A DNA stretch of 64,000 nt from NCBI GenBank assembly GCA_030437565.1, contig CP129291.1:2418001-2482000 (forward strand). The letters run 5' to 3'. The stretch comes from Terrilactibacillus sp. S3-3. Its GTDB lineage: Bacteria; Bacillota; Bacilli; Bacillales; Sporolactobacillaceae. Both the position numbers and the translations under genes were made by a program. Positions 29,221 to 39,087 of this stretch are shown in pieces. Position 1 is the stretch's first letter. Every line of letters begins with the position of its first letter. The notes below the pieces were generated by a model, which saw only the letters and a program-made list of their open reading frames with translations, ran no database searches and had not been told where the DNA came from.

Positions 29221-29323
29221 TTTTATTGCCGATCACTTTTTTTTGTTTTCTCTTCTCCATTATCACTAAGTTGTTTAAACAGAAGAAAAAGCGATCGTCC
29301 CGCGGCTAAAGCCGCGAGAATCC

Positions 29324-30366
29324 TCACTTTTCTTGCACACTGTTCCGCCATTTATCAAGCTGCTCCGCGCCCTTCCCCAGTGCGAGCTGTTTTTCGGCAA
29401 TGGCGATCCCCTCTTGAACAGAGGAAGCAGCACCAAAAAGATGATAACGAATGCCCGCATTTAACAATACCTGATTATAATAACCTTCTAATGTCTCTGT
29501 TTTTTCCCCATTTAACAGTGCCAGAATAATCTCTTTTTGATCTTGAACAGTAAGCCTGTCTTTCTTTTTTTCCTGGGCGAATAAACCATAATCCTTTGGT
29601 TTGATAATTGAAGATTGGAGAGCCCCGTTTGTATACTTAAATAAAACTGTTGCGATGAACCGGTACATCTTCGGATCCTTCCGCCCCCTGGACGATAAAA
29701 ACTCTTTTGTAAGACAAGCCGGAAAAAATCGGTTCCATTGTATGAATGGCCGTCCTGTGAAAAGCTCCCATGAGAAGCGTACCGGTTTGAGCTATGTTAA
29801 TCAGCTTCTCAGCCGTATTCAGCAGTGTCCGCACACCGATTTCTTCGCGAATATGCCGAACCTTAGCCAATAGTGGCGCATATTTTTCCGTCCAGGCAAA
29901 ACCCAGATACGTATTCGGCAGCGCATTCGAAAGGCTGCTGGCGGATTGAGAGAATATCCCTAATTCAGCTAATATCGTCTTGATCGATGTGCCGTATTTC
30001 GGCGGCAGTGCATCGCTGCTATGAAGAAAGACAGGCACCCCGTACTCGGCAAGCAAAATGGAAGTCGGAATGGTCGCAGCAAACGTATACCTCCCCGTAT
30101 AAGGGCCGGCACAATCAACGACTTTTTGAGAGAAAGCCGATCGGATCGAGTTCTAATCTCGTGCTTGTTTCTTGCAGCGTACGAATAAAAGCAAGCAGTT
30201 CATCAGCAGATTCGGTTTTCATTCTTTCCGCAATAAGATACGCACTTATCTGGGCATCCGTTGCTTTCCCTTCTAAAATAAAGTGTGCCAATTGTGTGGT
30301 CTCTTCGTAAGAAAGAGCTTTTGAGCCTCTTTTTCCTCTTGCTACTTCTTTTAGCCACTGCTGCAT
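29324..30366 (-). CDS. Anthranilate phosphoribosyltransferase-like (TrpD2/glycosyltransferase family 3) protein (frameshifted)
   Basis: The N-terminal helical domain (about 1-75; EETTQLAHFILEGKATDAQI, SAYLIAERMKTESADELLAF) is the glycosyltransferase family 3 N-domain. The catalytic core has a diverged phosphoribosyl loop (GPYTGRYTFAATIP after correction), VPVFLHSSDALPPKYGTSIK and FSGLSYKRVFIVQGAEGSED. The classic GTGGD loop of TrpD is not seen, so it is more like the TrpD2/YbiB-type paralogues of unclear function. No tryptophan genes surround it. ATG 30366; frame breaks near 30115, 30060 and 29650. About 347 residues. It follows an alpha/beta hydrolase in the same direction (41-base gap). Confidence 0.7.
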
Positions 30367-30406
30367 CAATAAGTTTCCCTCTCTTTCCTTTCACGGATCA
30401 AGAAAA

Positions 30407-31002
30407 TTAGTCAGCCAAACTGATGCCGGGTTTTGGACTCGGGAAACCGATTCGCTCATTCAGACAGAGATCAAGCATCCACGGCCATGATCCAAAACCG
30501 GAGTCTACGTTGATATGCCCCATGTTAGGGAGAACAAGGCAAGGGATTCCCAAATTCAAATATTGCGGAGCATCCTGCACCGAACAATAAGGATCATTCG
30601 AAGACAGGATCAGCAGTGTTTTTTCAGCAGCCTTTGAATAGCCTTCTTTTTGTTATCAGGAAAATTAAAAAAAGCCTTGATAGGCTCATAATCTAAAAAT
30701 GCGGAAGGGGGCGTTACAAGAATGACCCTCTTTACGCTTCTGGATAAGCCGGAAATCGCATAGTGAAACCAATTAATGCAAGCTAAACTGTGAGCGACAA
30801 CAATGATTTCCTCGCCCTCAGGAATTTGTGAAAAAACGGTGTTGAGGCGCTCAAGCCATGCCGCTTGATCAGGATGATCCTTGCCTGGAAAATCCGGGAA
30901 ATAAGCCTTCTCCCCCCGCTGCAGCAATTCTCGGTACAACCACGCCTGCCAGTGAGCGGGACCGCTTCCGCCCAGTCCGTGTAAAATGAGGAAACTTCTC
31001 AT
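30407..31002 (-). CDS. RBBP9/YdeN-family alpha/beta hydrolase (frameshifted)
   Basis: Residues at the start (RSFLILHGLGGSGPAHWQAW) hold the oxyanion HG motif. The nucleophile elbow is AHSLAC in IIVVAHSLACINWFHYA, the variant typical of the RBBP9/YdeN serine hydrolases. After a break at about 30620 the frame continues LILSSNDPYCSVQDA (catalytic Asp) and NMGHINVDSGFGSWP (catalytic His). The product is about 198 residues. ATG 31002 has GGAGGG seven bases upstream. Natural substrate unknown. Probably co-transcribed with the gene at 29324. Confidence 0.85.
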
Positions 31003-31200
31003 ATAAACGCCCTCCAATGAATGGATTAATAAACAAAAAGCCGAAAAAAACCGACTAATTTACAATGAATTAATTATAACATATTATCCGCCCACTTTTC
31101 TATATCAAAAATCAAAGGCGGATCATGTTTTTAAAATGAGGGCTAAAAAAAGCGGGTTAACTCGCAACTTCTCTATAGAATTCAAGAAACGAAGCCTTCA

Positions 31201-31232
31201 GAAAAAGCATCCCGCCGCCGGGATGCTTTTTC
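31201..31232. terminator. Bidirectional terminator
   Basis: AAAAAGCATCCCG/CGGGATGCTTTTT hairpin, about 25 bases past the end of the next gene. Confidence 0.85.
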
Positions 31233-31255
31233 TGACACCGCTTCAGTAAGTTCTC

Positions 31256-31795
31256 TTAAATTGTCCCATGCTTTTCAGTATTTTTCTCTCTCTCTTCTTC
31301 ATCACGCACGCGGTGGGCCAGCCGGCTGCTGGCGTTCGCTGCTATACTGGCCACAAGGTCATCCAGAAAAGTGTTGACCCTTCCGTCTTTCGCCCGATCC
31401 AGCACCCCTATAATCCCTGTCTTGACTTTGTCCAAATGGCCGAAAGTCGTCGCGGCAATGCTTCCGAAGCTGAGCACCGCCCCGAGTGCGATCGTCTCAT
31501 CGACACCGAACAATCCTTCATCTTGTTCAACGAGCGATTGCAGCGGCTCGGACAGCTGCCTTTTTTCAGCCAGTTTATCCAGTTCAATCCCGACAAGTAT
31601 GGCATGCTGCAGTTCCCTTTTTTCAAGGACCGCATTGACATTATCGATGCAGACATCCATTGTCAGATCGGGAGTAAAAGGCGATTGCATATCGTAGACA
31701 ATATCTGCAATATCCTCAATCGCCACTCCCCTTTCCAATAGCAGACGACGGACGGCTTTAGTAATGACGTTGCTGGGTACTCTTTCTTGTTTCAT
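31256..31795 (-). CDS. Phosphatidylglycerophosphatase A-like protein (YutG type)
   Basis: An intact 179-residue protein. It has the YutG/PgpA pattern: N-terminal LLLERGVAIEDIADIVYDMQ, the helix NVNAVLEKRELQHAILVGIELD, and FGVDETIALGAVLSFGSIAATTFGHLDKVKTGIIG. Then comes a C-terminal NTFLDDLVASIAANASSRLAHR. Gram-positive members lack the membrane helices of E. coli PgpA; the exact reaction of this branch is less certain. ATG with AAGGGGAG upstream. Stands alone between two terminators. Confidence 0.82.
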   Translation of the reverse strand: MKQERVPSNVITKAVRRLLLERGVAIEDIADIVYDMQSPFTPDLTMDVCIDNVNAVLEKRELQHAILVGIELDKLAEKRQLSEPLQSLVEQDEGLFGVDETIALGAVLSFGSIAATTFGHLDKVKTGIIGVLDRAKDGRVNTFLDDLVASIAANASSRLAHRVRDEEEREKNTEKHGTI

Positions 31796-31919
31796 TTATT
31801 ATCTCCCCTTTTCCCGATATAATCGAATGCTTTGAACCCTAAATATCACCCATCTTATATTTTATGATAAAGAGAACGTGAAATTGCAAAACTTTGCCTG
31901 AATTGGAGAGGTCGTACCG

Positions 31920-32019
31920 GTATAGATTTCGGTGGAGATTTTGTCTAAATAATCTTTCCGTGCACTCGCAGTCTTTTCGTGAATACGGTCGACTTTGATT
32001 CTGGCTTTGTGCCATAAAA
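31920..32019 (-). pseudogene. TnpB (IS200/IS605-family) fragment
   Basis: The minus strand encodes HKARIKVDRIHEKTASARKD then YLDKISTEI, which matches the RVAxxHEKIANxRKDxLHKLST segment of TnpB. Nothing of the RuvC or zinc-ribbon part remains, and the frame continues into unrelated residues. A relic only. Confidence 0.75.
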
Positions 32020-32043
32020 ATAGTCCTCCTTGGTGAAGGAGGA
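32014..32043 (-). terminator. Terminator after the GNAT-like gene
   Basis: On the minus strand TCCTCCTT pairs with AAGGAGGA, followed by CTATTTTT. Confidence 0.6.
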
Positions 32044-32159
32044 TCGCTATAATTTTCAGATAGGCTAAAATCTGATTACCATTTTCTTTTTTGTTGACCT
32101 GGATAATCTTAAAAACAAAGGTTTTGGTTTTGTGGCGCTCCCTGTATTTATGATTGAAC

Positions 32160-32669
32160 TCATCCACATTCATCAAATAAAAAATCAAATAAATATTCGT
32201 CGCTGTGTTCATTAAACTCAACAGTAACAATTCGCAATTTACACAAATCATAAATTTGTTGAGCAATTTTCATGCATAACTGCAAAACAAAATTCCCGGA
32301 CACCACATCTTTGTACCGATCGGCCCGGCCCAGCTGGCAGATTAATAGAGTTGGAAAGCAACGAGCTTCTTTATTGCTTGTGATTTTATCTTTAAGCGTC
32401 CGCGATACTTCATCTTCAAAGATAAAATCGCTAACAATAATTGAAAAATAGCCAACAATGTCATACGGTTCATCAACATTCAAGACTAAATAAGTCTTTG
32501 TAAATGAACGATATTCATTTTGAATAGCTTTATCGCGCAAAAAGTATTGCACTTCAGGATTAGCTTCACAAGAAAAAGAGGAGAGTAAATTTCTTACCTC
32601 CTCTTCTGAAACATTCTTCAGCATTTCTGATAAGTGTACAACTTTTTTTGTGTCAATTTCAGCGGGCAT
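32160..32669 (-). CDS. GNAT-fold acetyltransferase-like protein, possible toxin
   Basis: From ATG 32669 (GAGGAAGA just upstream) the product has about 169 residues. VQYFLRDKAIQNEYRSFTKTYLV, DEPYDIVGYFSIIVSDFIFED and FPTLLICQLGRADRY follow the pattern of small GNAT acetyltransferases, with LICQLGR corresponding to the acetyl-CoA strand. The usual Q/RxxGxG/A loop is not clear. The preceding gene overlaps it by 11 bases, as in GNAT toxin-antitoxin operons. The C-terminus (FNEHSDEYLFDFLFDECG) may continue after a frameshift near 32160 to about 32076. A TnpB relic lies just downstream, suggesting mobility. Function not proved. Confidence 0.55.
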   Translation of the reverse strand: MPAEIDTKKVVHLSEMLKNVSEEEVRNLLSSFSCEANPEVQYFLRDKAIQNEYRSFTKTYLVLNVDEPYDIVGYFSIIVSDFIFEDEVSRTLKDKITSNKEARCFPTLLICQLGRADRYKDVVSGNFVLQLCMKIAQQIYDLCKLRIVTVEFNEHSDEYLFDFLFDECG

Positions 32670-32919
32670 TCTTCCTCGACTCCATAAATTTTTTAATAAA
32701 TTCTTCACGTTCAGCTTTTGAAGACCTTAAGAATTCATCAGCAACTTTAATAGCGGCTTCAGATGGTTTCGCCTTAATGGGTTCACTGTTCAGAATCTCC
32801 AAAGCCTTTTCCTTGCTAATAAAAATAGGCTCTGCAAAATCCTGCCACTTTTCTTTCACCTTTGTGGGCATTTTATTCAGCTCCCTTTTCCCATTGTTTT
32901 TATCTTGTTTATAAGCCAT
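32659..32919 (-). CDS. Small hydrophilic partner of the GNAT-like gene
   Basis: ATG 32919 follows AGGAAGTGAT. The 86-residue product is Lys/Glu-rich (MAYKQDKNNGKRELNKMPTK) with a helical C-terminal half (KPSEAAIKVADEFLRSSKAE, then REEFIKKFMESRKNAR). It overlaps the next gene by 11 bases, indicating coupled translation. Its size and position suit an antitoxin or an accessory factor, but no ribbon-helix-helix or other known antitoxin fold is recognised. Confidence 0.55.
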   Translation of the reverse strand: MAYKQDKNNGKRELNKMPTKVKEKWQDFAEPIFISKEKALEILNSEPIKAKPSEAAIKVADEFLRSSKAEREEFIKKFMESRKNAR

Positions 32920-33106
32920 GATATCACTTCCTGACTGCTTTTACCAGTTATTATACCCAAATTGTCAGTAAATTTAATCAGGCAGCCGGTAAGGAAAAAT
33001 CTTCATAAAAGAGCATAAGCAGACAGAGCGACATTGAAGCGGAAGTTTTTTGCCGAGTTATGATAAAATCAAATCGAACCCGATGAAAATATTGGAGGCA
33101 CAATAG

Positions 33107-33838
33107 ATGAAATTAAAAGGAAAAATGGCAGAGCTGCAATGAAAAGCGCTTTGCTTAATCGCTCATTAACTCTTATCTGCTATCTTCCCCCTCAATATGA
33201 CCCCTCGAGCACTTATCCGCTTCTCATCTCGCAAGACGGGCGCGATTATATCCAGTTAGGCCGCTTGGCAAGGATCTGTGACCAAATGATAGATGAGGGA
33301 AAAATCCACGATCTCGTCATTGCTGCGATCCCTTATGAGAATCGCGACGAGCGCTGGGAACTGTACCATCCCGACGGCCTTTTCCATCATGCCTACATGC
33401 GTTCGCTTGTCGAAGAAGTCCTCCCGCTTATAAAAGAACACTACACAATCAGTGATCTTGCAAGCGAACGGACACTCATCGGTGATTCACTCGGCGGGAC
33501 CCTCTCTCTAACAACGGCTCTTGCCTACCCGCGGGCATTTGCCAACATTGTAATGCAATCGCCCTATATCGATGAACGCATTATTCAGCAGGTTAAAGAA
33601 AGCCAAGATATCCTTTCTTTTTCGATTTATCATACCATCGGGATTAAAAAAAACGGCCGTCAAAACAACCAAGGGATTCGTCCAAAATTTTCTTGAGCCC
33701 AATCGAGATGTTTCCCGGATCATTAAAGAAAAACACATCGCCCATTATGCCTATCAAGAACTGGACGGCGATCATACTTGGCGGACGTGGCAGCCGGATG
33801 TCGAACGAGCCGTTTTTGAGATGTATAGAAAGAAGTAA
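33107..33838 (+). CDS. Esterase of the Fes/EstA (PF00756) type, YbbA-like (frameshifted)
   Basis: ATG 33107 follows ATTGGAGG; the first codons (MKLKGKMAELQ) run into TGA and the frame resumes at 33139 with LTLICYLPPQYDPSSTYPLL. The alpha/beta-hydrolase core shows ISQDGRDYIQLGRLA, IAAIPYENRDERWELY, the nucleophile GDSLGG, and the His in DGDHTWRTWQPD. A second break is in an A run at 33649. Corrected length about 243 residues. Related enzymes hydrolyse iron-siderophore esters or acyl esters; the substrate here is unknown. Confidence 0.85.
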
Positions 33839-33851
33839 TTGGAGAAAAAAA

Positions 33852-33893
33852 GCCGGGCGGGCAGCAGCGCAAACCCGTTGTGGGCAGCCCGGC
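33852..33893. terminator. GC-rich hairpin after the esterase
   Basis: GCCGGGC and GCCCGGC enclose a 28-base loop. The T run is on the minus strand side, so its efficiency for the esterase is doubtful. The remaining 33894-34110 contains no gene. Confidence 0.45.
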
Positions 33894-34110
33894 ATCTTTG
33901 TCCAATCTGACTTTTTTCGGCCAATCCGACTCCTCTCTTCTTTTCCCCATCTTACCTGCTTTCGCTTCTTTCTTAATAAAAATTCTTTTTTTTCAGCGGA
34001 TAATCGGGCAATGGAATGACCATGTTATTAATGATATTTTCCCTTTGCCTCTCTTAATGATGGCAAAGGGAATTCAACTGGACTTAAGAAAGATAAAGGA
34101 GGATGCTTGA

Positions 34111-34794
34111 ATGCTTTCTTTCACTTCAATCGCTGTTGAACTAACGGTCGGCTTGTTTGCCCTTATCCTTTTAACAAAAATCATGGGGCGCGCATCAATG
34201 TCTGAAGCCACTCCATTTGATTTTATTTCAATGATCGTTGTTGGGGATTTTGTCAGCGATGCGATCTACGATCCAAAAGCAAAAGTCATTAAAGTACTGT
34301 TTGCCATTGCTTTTTGGGGTCTTTTGATCTTTCTCGTTGGTTTTATTACGTTGAAATTCAACCGATCACGGGCTTTCTTTGGGAGCAAACCGTCTCTCAT
34401 TATTAAAAACGGCATTATTGATCGTGACGAAATGAAAAGAACGAAAATTGACATGAATCACTTGCAAATGCTCTTAAGAAGCAAACAGGTCTTCTCAGTA
34501 CGGGAAGTGGAATTTGCCGTATTGGAACCAAACGGCAAAATTTCTGTGATTAAAAAACCTAAATTTGAGACCGTCAATCGAAGTGATCTCAAGCTGCCTT
34601 ACAATTCTGTCTCATTGCCGTTCACTTTGATTAGCGATGGGAAGATTGTCAAAGAAAGCCTGGAATCGATCGGAAAGACAAAAGACTGGCTTAGCCGCGA
34701 ACTGTCGACACGCGGTATTCACAAATTTCAAGAAGTCATGCTTGCTGAATGGCGCGAAGAGGATGGCCTTTTTGTTCAGACAATCAAAGCCTAA
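34111..34794 (+). CDS. DUF421/YetF-domain membrane protein
   Basis: An intact 227-residue protein. Three N-terminal helices surround the conserved LLTKIMGRASMSEATPFDFI, SMIVVGDFVSDAI (the usual GR..., F..IV.G...S motif). The cytoplasmic DUF421 domain follows (PSLIIKNGIIDRDEMKRTKI, LLRSKQVFSVREVEFAVLEP, NGKISVIKK). AGGAGG stands upstream of ATG 34111. Homologues in Bacillus (YetF, YdfS, YkjA) are sporulation or envelope proteins, some linked to spore germination in the inner membrane. The precise role is unknown. Confidence 0.88.
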   Translation: MLSFTSIAVELTVGLFALILLTKIMGRASMSEATPFDFISMIVVGDFVSDAIYDPKAKVIKVLFAIAFWGLLIFLVGFITLKFNRSRAFFGSKPSLIIKNGIIDRDEMKRTKIDMNHLQMLLRSKQVFSVREVEFAVLEPNGKISVIKKPKFETVNRSDLKLPYNSVSLPFTLISDGKIVKESLESIGKTKDWLSRELSTRGIHKFQEVMLAEWREEDGLFVQTIKA

Positions 34795-34923
34795 ATGGTA
34801 AAGTGCAGCCTGTCCGGCAGAAATGCCTTTTAGAGCTATCAACTGAAAACAGGGAAAATTTCCCGAATTCAAGTTTGAAGCGGAGATCCGGGTACAGGCT
34901 GTTCCATATTCACTTACATGCAA

Positions 34924-34955
34924 AAAAGGGCAACCTCGATCCTAGCTGCCCTGTT
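34924..34955 (-). terminator. Terminator of the Gln/Phe/Gly-rich gene
   Basis: On the minus strand GGGCA...TGCCC is followed by TTTTTT. Confidence 0.65.
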
Positions 34956-34972
34956 ACTATGGAAGTTTTTTT

Positions 34973-35278
34973 TTACTTATCTTCAGCAGATGATTGGCCG
35001 TCTGCTTCAGTTCCGTCGGTCAAAGGCTGCCCAGCGCCATCGAACGATTGCGGAATAGGAAAGCCCCAAAAGTCACGTTGAATTTGCCTGCCATCAACAG
35101 AGCCCTGGCCTTGAAAGCCTTGATTTTGAAATGGGCCTTGAACGCGAAAGCCTTGAAAATTTGTGCCTTGAAAACTCGGCTGATCTTCCGCAGGTTCTTG
35201 TTGAAAAGTGACTTCATTCGCTTTGATAATCAGATTATCAACGTGAATGACTCTAGGTTTCTTCTTCTCTTCTGACAT
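34973..35278 (-). CDS. Gln/Gly/Phe-rich protein, probable spore surface protein
   Basis: A 101-residue protein beginning SEEKKKPRVIHVDNLIIKAN, followed by short repeats around FQGQGF/QGFRVQGPF (NFQGFRVQGPFQNQGFQGQG) and an acidic, low-complexity tail. The VIHVxxLIIKAxxV opening is like small Bacillales proteins associated with the spore coat, and other candidate coat genes follow. No catalytic motif. Intact. Function is inferred from composition and position. Confidence 0.65.
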   Translation of the reverse strand: MSEEKKKPRVIHVDNLIIKANEVTFQQEPAEDQPSFQGTNFQGFRVQGPFQNQGFQGQGSVDGRQIQRDFWGFPIPQSFDGAGQPLTDGTEADGQSSAEDK

Positions 35279-35375
35279 CTCGATCCCTCCTGAAATGGTT
35301 TCGTGACACTATATGCTCGTGAGACAAAAACGGTGTAGACGGCGGCCTAACAAAGGGCAAACATTAGGGCAAACA

Positions 35376-36361
35376 TTACAGATTAATCAAAATTTGATTG
35401 GCGCTTTTTACCTTGTAATCATTATCCTGAAAGAAAACAAAGCACTCGATCGAGACATGGTCATAATAAATATGCTCAAGCTGCACTTGAAAATCATCTA
35501 CCGCTAAAGAATGTCCCGGTTCAATCACTGCATCCTGCAGCGGGTGAATCCATATTTCCCCTCGCTCTTTCGCTTCTTCCGACCAGTCATTCTCGAGAAA
35601 TATCCATTTCAGCGGTCCTTCTCCCGATTCATCGAGACGTCGTGTAAATGCGTCCTTTTAACTCGGCTGCATCTTCAGGCGAAAAACGGAAACAAACCAT
35701 CGGATTGACTAATCGATCTTCCCCGATGTTTTCAATGGTCAGGCTGCCCCTTATTAAACTGCGTTTTTGATCGAGAATCAGCGCATAATTTGTGTATACA
35801 ATGGCCCGATGTTGGCTTTTTTGCTCCGCGGCCTCGCCTGCGTCCTGAAGATCAGCTTTAACCTTTAGAGCAGGTTTCCCTCCGTTTGTCTGCAGCCTCT
35901 TTTCCAAGACGGTAATGCGCCGCCGATAAACCGCGATCAGTTTTTTTTTCCCGCTCACTCATTTCATTCTGCATGTCTGTCAATAATCGCTCATATCCGG
36001 CTACACGCTGTGCGTATGTTTCCCGACTCATGTCATCGTCCGCACGCTGATTTTTCTCCAGCATCTCCATTCTCTGCTCGTAGTCGGCAAGTTTCTCGGC
36101 GTTTTTTTTCTTTTCCTGGTTATATTTATCAAGCAATGCGTCATAGTTTGTTTTTAGGGAGCTAAATTCGGTTTGCAGAATTTTGCTTTCTTGATCGGCT
36201 GTTTTGGATTGCTCCTGTAAGGTCTTTAGCTCCTTTTCTAATGTTGATAATTTTTCTTGGGCAAAAATAAAATCCTTTTCCAGCTTTAAGGATTTTTCTT
36301 TATAAAATTTTTGCCGATTCACAAGTCTGGCATAGTTTAAGGATTGTTTTTGTTCATCCAA
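35376..36361 (-). CDS. Coiled-coil protein, possible spore coat assembly factor (frameshifted)
   Basis: The likely start is TTG 36361, eight bases after GGGAGG. Residues 1-140 are an almost continuous coiled coil (KFYKEKSLKLEKDFIFAQEK, LSTLEKELKTLQEQ...). A second part reads LIAVYRRRITVLEKRLQ and then a beta-rich domain (YALILDQKRSLIRGSLTIEN, VCFRFSPEDAAELKGRI, WIFLENDWSEEAKERGEIWI). Frame breaks fall in the A run at 35943-35950 and near 35640. The end is TAA 35376, so about 327 residues. I recognise no family. Its neighbours suggest a spore-surface structural role. Confidence 0.6.
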
Positions 36362-36445
36362 AACAGGCGCCTCCCATAAGGTGTTATGGTTTTGGTTCAT
36401 CATATGAAAACAGGCAGCATTCATTGCTTGTACATTTAAAAAAAA

Positions 36446-36481
36446 AACAGAAGAAGAGTGAGAAACCTTTCCCACTCTTGG
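36446..36481 (-). terminator. Terminator downstream of the 36.5 kb gene
   Basis: On the minus strand AGAGTGGGAAA pairs with TTTCTCACTCT and a T run follows beyond it. Confidence 0.6.
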
Positions 36482-36501
36482 CTTGTTAACAGGATCAGTA
36501 C

Positions 36502-37655
36502 TTATCCTTGCAATTCACAACTTTCCACATCAATCGTTCCTTCGGCCACTTCGACAATATCTGTATCGAATCGCAGCTTTCCGCTTCTTTCATCGATTAA
36601 TTGTACACGGAACTTGCTGTCATCTCCGCGAGCGGCGAGATCGAGATTAAAATCCAGGTGATGCCCTTTATCCGTGCGCCCTTCTCCGCTCACTTTAAGA
36701 ATGGCATACCCGTCTTTTTCATAACTTTCAAGTGTATCAATGTCAAAACTCTTGGCCTTAAAAGTAAAATCATTTAAGCCGTCCGAAGTGTCCCGATCTT
36801 CAAATGTGAACTCAAACTTGCTGTTTAGGATACTGCCATTCGGACAAATATCGGCAAGAATACCGGCAATGCCTTTTTCAGTGGCGTCATCACCTGTTTC
36901 CCCGCTTGCATGTGCGTGCGCCGTTCCTTCACATGATTTTCCCGGGAAAATATCCGGGCATTGTTTTGGAAATTCAAAGGTCGGGCATTGCTCGGTGCTC
37001 TTTTCGCTCGCTTTAATATCATTTGGCCGCGGATCGCAGAACTTGGCGAGTACTTCCAGTTTTACTTCTGCCTCAACTTGCACATCGACACAGAAAGTGA
37101 CATCAAAATGAATCGATCTAGGGAACGGTCCATTCAGAATCAGCGAACCATTGGATAGACGTGCCCAAATTTTTGATACTTTGCAGAACAGCTCCGTTCC
37201 ATCCGGATAGCAAAGAACAAATGATTCAAGAGCACTGACATCTGTTTTCGTTTTTGTAACAATTTCACCAAAGCGGTCGACGACTAAAACTTGGATGTTG
37301 GCGGTAAACAACAGATCCACCAATTCGGCTTTTACAAAACTTCCACCGACTGATACCGTCACATGCCGTTTTTCCCCCACTTTTTCACAGAAGAAATCTG
37401 TCTGTTCATCATGTTTAGAGTCTGAGTCGCTTCCCTCAAGCGGCAGCAAAGGCGAAAGTGTCGGTGTTTTTATAATCACCCGCAGCGGACGGCGGGAAGG
37501 ATCGGCCAAAGCGGCTTCAATTTCTTCAAGTTGGCGATCGGTAAAAAAAAAATAATTTGACTGGAGTTTTTCACGGCGTCCGTGACCCAGTCGTATACTT
37601 TTGGTACACGGATGCATTCGTCTTTGGCAATTTTTATTTTTGTTACCCATACCAT
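36502..37655 (-). CDS. Spore-surface type protein with CIRVPKVYDWV motif (frameshifted)
   Basis: ATG 37655 gives VWVTKIKIAKDECIRVPKVY followed by DWVTDAV. This Cys-Ile-x-Val-Pro-Lys-Val-Tyr-Asp-Trp-Val motif opens many uncharacterised Bacillales spore or exosporium proteins. A break in the A run at 37541-37550 leads into TDRQLEEIEAALADPSRRPL. The remaining 340 residues are beta-rich with spaced Cys (YPDGTELFCK, KFCDPRPNDI, QCPTFEFPKQCPDIF, DICPNGSI, DVESCEL), suggesting disulphide cross-linking. About 385 residues. No enzyme motif. Name and function unproven. Confidence 0.6.
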
Positions 37656-37783
37656 ACCTTCCTTTCTACTCAACTTAAAAGCATTGTTGGTTGGTTCATT
37701 ACATAGTATGGGTATGACCAATATATTGGCACAATTCTCATTGCCCAATTTTAGGATGTCTAACTAAAGGAAAGTGGTGGAGA

Positions 37784-38634
37784 ATGAAAGAAATAAAGTA
37801 TGGGGACGAGAAAATCTTTCTTTCTGAAAAGCATTACCGAAAGCTGACGTCCGTGCTCCCTTACTGGGGGATGCGCTTAGACGATCACGCGCGGCTGGCA
37901 GGGGCTTTGCACGGATCCGTACGCACGCTAATCGCGGATGATCCGGCCTTGATTCGGGATATTGAAAGATTATTGGCCCACACAGGACTGCGGCTGGAAG
38001 CAGCCGGAACACCAAACGTGAAAGTCGGCGCTGCGCCCGAAGAAGATGGCCGCAAACTCGCTATTTTGGCCGGTCATCAAACCTATTATCTCAAGCCCGG
38101 CCACTATCCATCCACTCAAGATTTGGGACGATATATTTATATAAGGGGCTGTGGCTTCCCCCTGCCCAGTCCTACAGCATTCGCCTCTATCATCCTTATC
38201 AATCCTTCGCAGCAGAATGGATCGCCTATATTCTCTTGCTGGATACTATGGGAAAAGGTCATCTTTCCCTCGAGTCCGCCAGTCTGTCACCGGCCGATTA
38301 TCAATTTCTAGTCAAAAATGTTTTAACCGTGATCAATCCGGCCTTCTCTGTCCTGCAAAAAGACAAAAAAGCAAGGTCCAAACCGGATTGGCCTGAATGG
38401 CCGATTACCTTGGAAAAGGCTGTAGATCCCGGTAAAGAAAAAGGCCTGAACAAGAGTCCGTTACCGCCGGAAAAACAGCAACCGGAACCCGCAGATGCTT
38501 CTATTACTGATGATGTTCCAGAGGAAACTAGCGATCAAAATGTTTTTTATAACACCTTTCACAGAAGAAATTCGCCCGAAGAAGCCCGCGTTGTTTTCAA
38601 TCCATTTAAAAAAATAAAACACCGGCCGAACTGA
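37784..38634 (+). CDS. Candidate spore coat protein at the cotO position (frameshifted)
   Basis: ATG 37784 follows GGTGGAGA. The N-terminal 120 residues (KEIKYGDEKIFLSEKHYRKL, SVLPYWGMRLDDHARLAGAL) are a compact alpha/beta domain. A break near 38140 leads into WIAYILLLDTMGKGHLSLES, ADYQFLVKNVLTVINPAF and a Lys/Pro/Glu-rich tail ending FNPFKKIKHRPN. About 283 residues. It stands next to convergent fabI, where B. subtilis has cotO, but I cannot confirm sequence similarity. Unknown function. Confidence 0.5.
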
Positions 38635-39087
38635 ATCGTTTGACCCCTTTAAAAATGAAAAATCATCGTTCAGAACTCATGATCACAAAAGAGACATTTA
38701 AGCGATGACATGAATATGCTAAAGATATCTTGCTCCGGAAAGGACTGTAAAGAATGGATAAACGTGATCTTCAAGCACTTTACCGAAAAAATAAAAAGAG
38801 AAAAATTTAAGAATCAGATTGATAAGTCTTCTCTTTTCACCCGCGATGAGCCTAAAGGATGCCGCACATGCGGAGAAGTCACGTGGCGGCCTCAGCGGTA
38901 GCAAAAAAAGGTGCTTCTCAATCACCAAGAAAACCGGTTCGCATTGAACCGGTTTTCATGGATCACAAATCATCAAATTCTATTGAAACAAGTATCCTCA
39001 CTGAAAGAATGCCCGAACATATGGTGAAAAAATGGTTTGCCTGCCTTTTTTACAGAAAAAAAAAAACGATACTCCTTCGCTTGTCGC
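38635..39087. other. Intergenic region with terminator at 38931-38960
   Basis: GAAAACCGGTT...AACCGGTTTTC forms a bidirectional hairpin at 38931-38960. A 63-codon plus-strand frame at 38710-38901 has Cys pairs (CSGKDC, GCRTCGEV) but no ribosome-binding site, so it is not called a gene. Confidence 0.6.

Noticed and set aside
31862-32266. 134-codon minus-strand gene
   Set aside because: It spans the end of the GNAT-like gene in another frame, a terminator hairpin and the TnpB scrap; a composite, not one gene.
38710-38901. 63-codon frame with Cys pairs
   Set aside because: No ribosome-binding site, and it ends about 30 bases before a terminator hairpin shared with fabI; Cys spacing is irregular.
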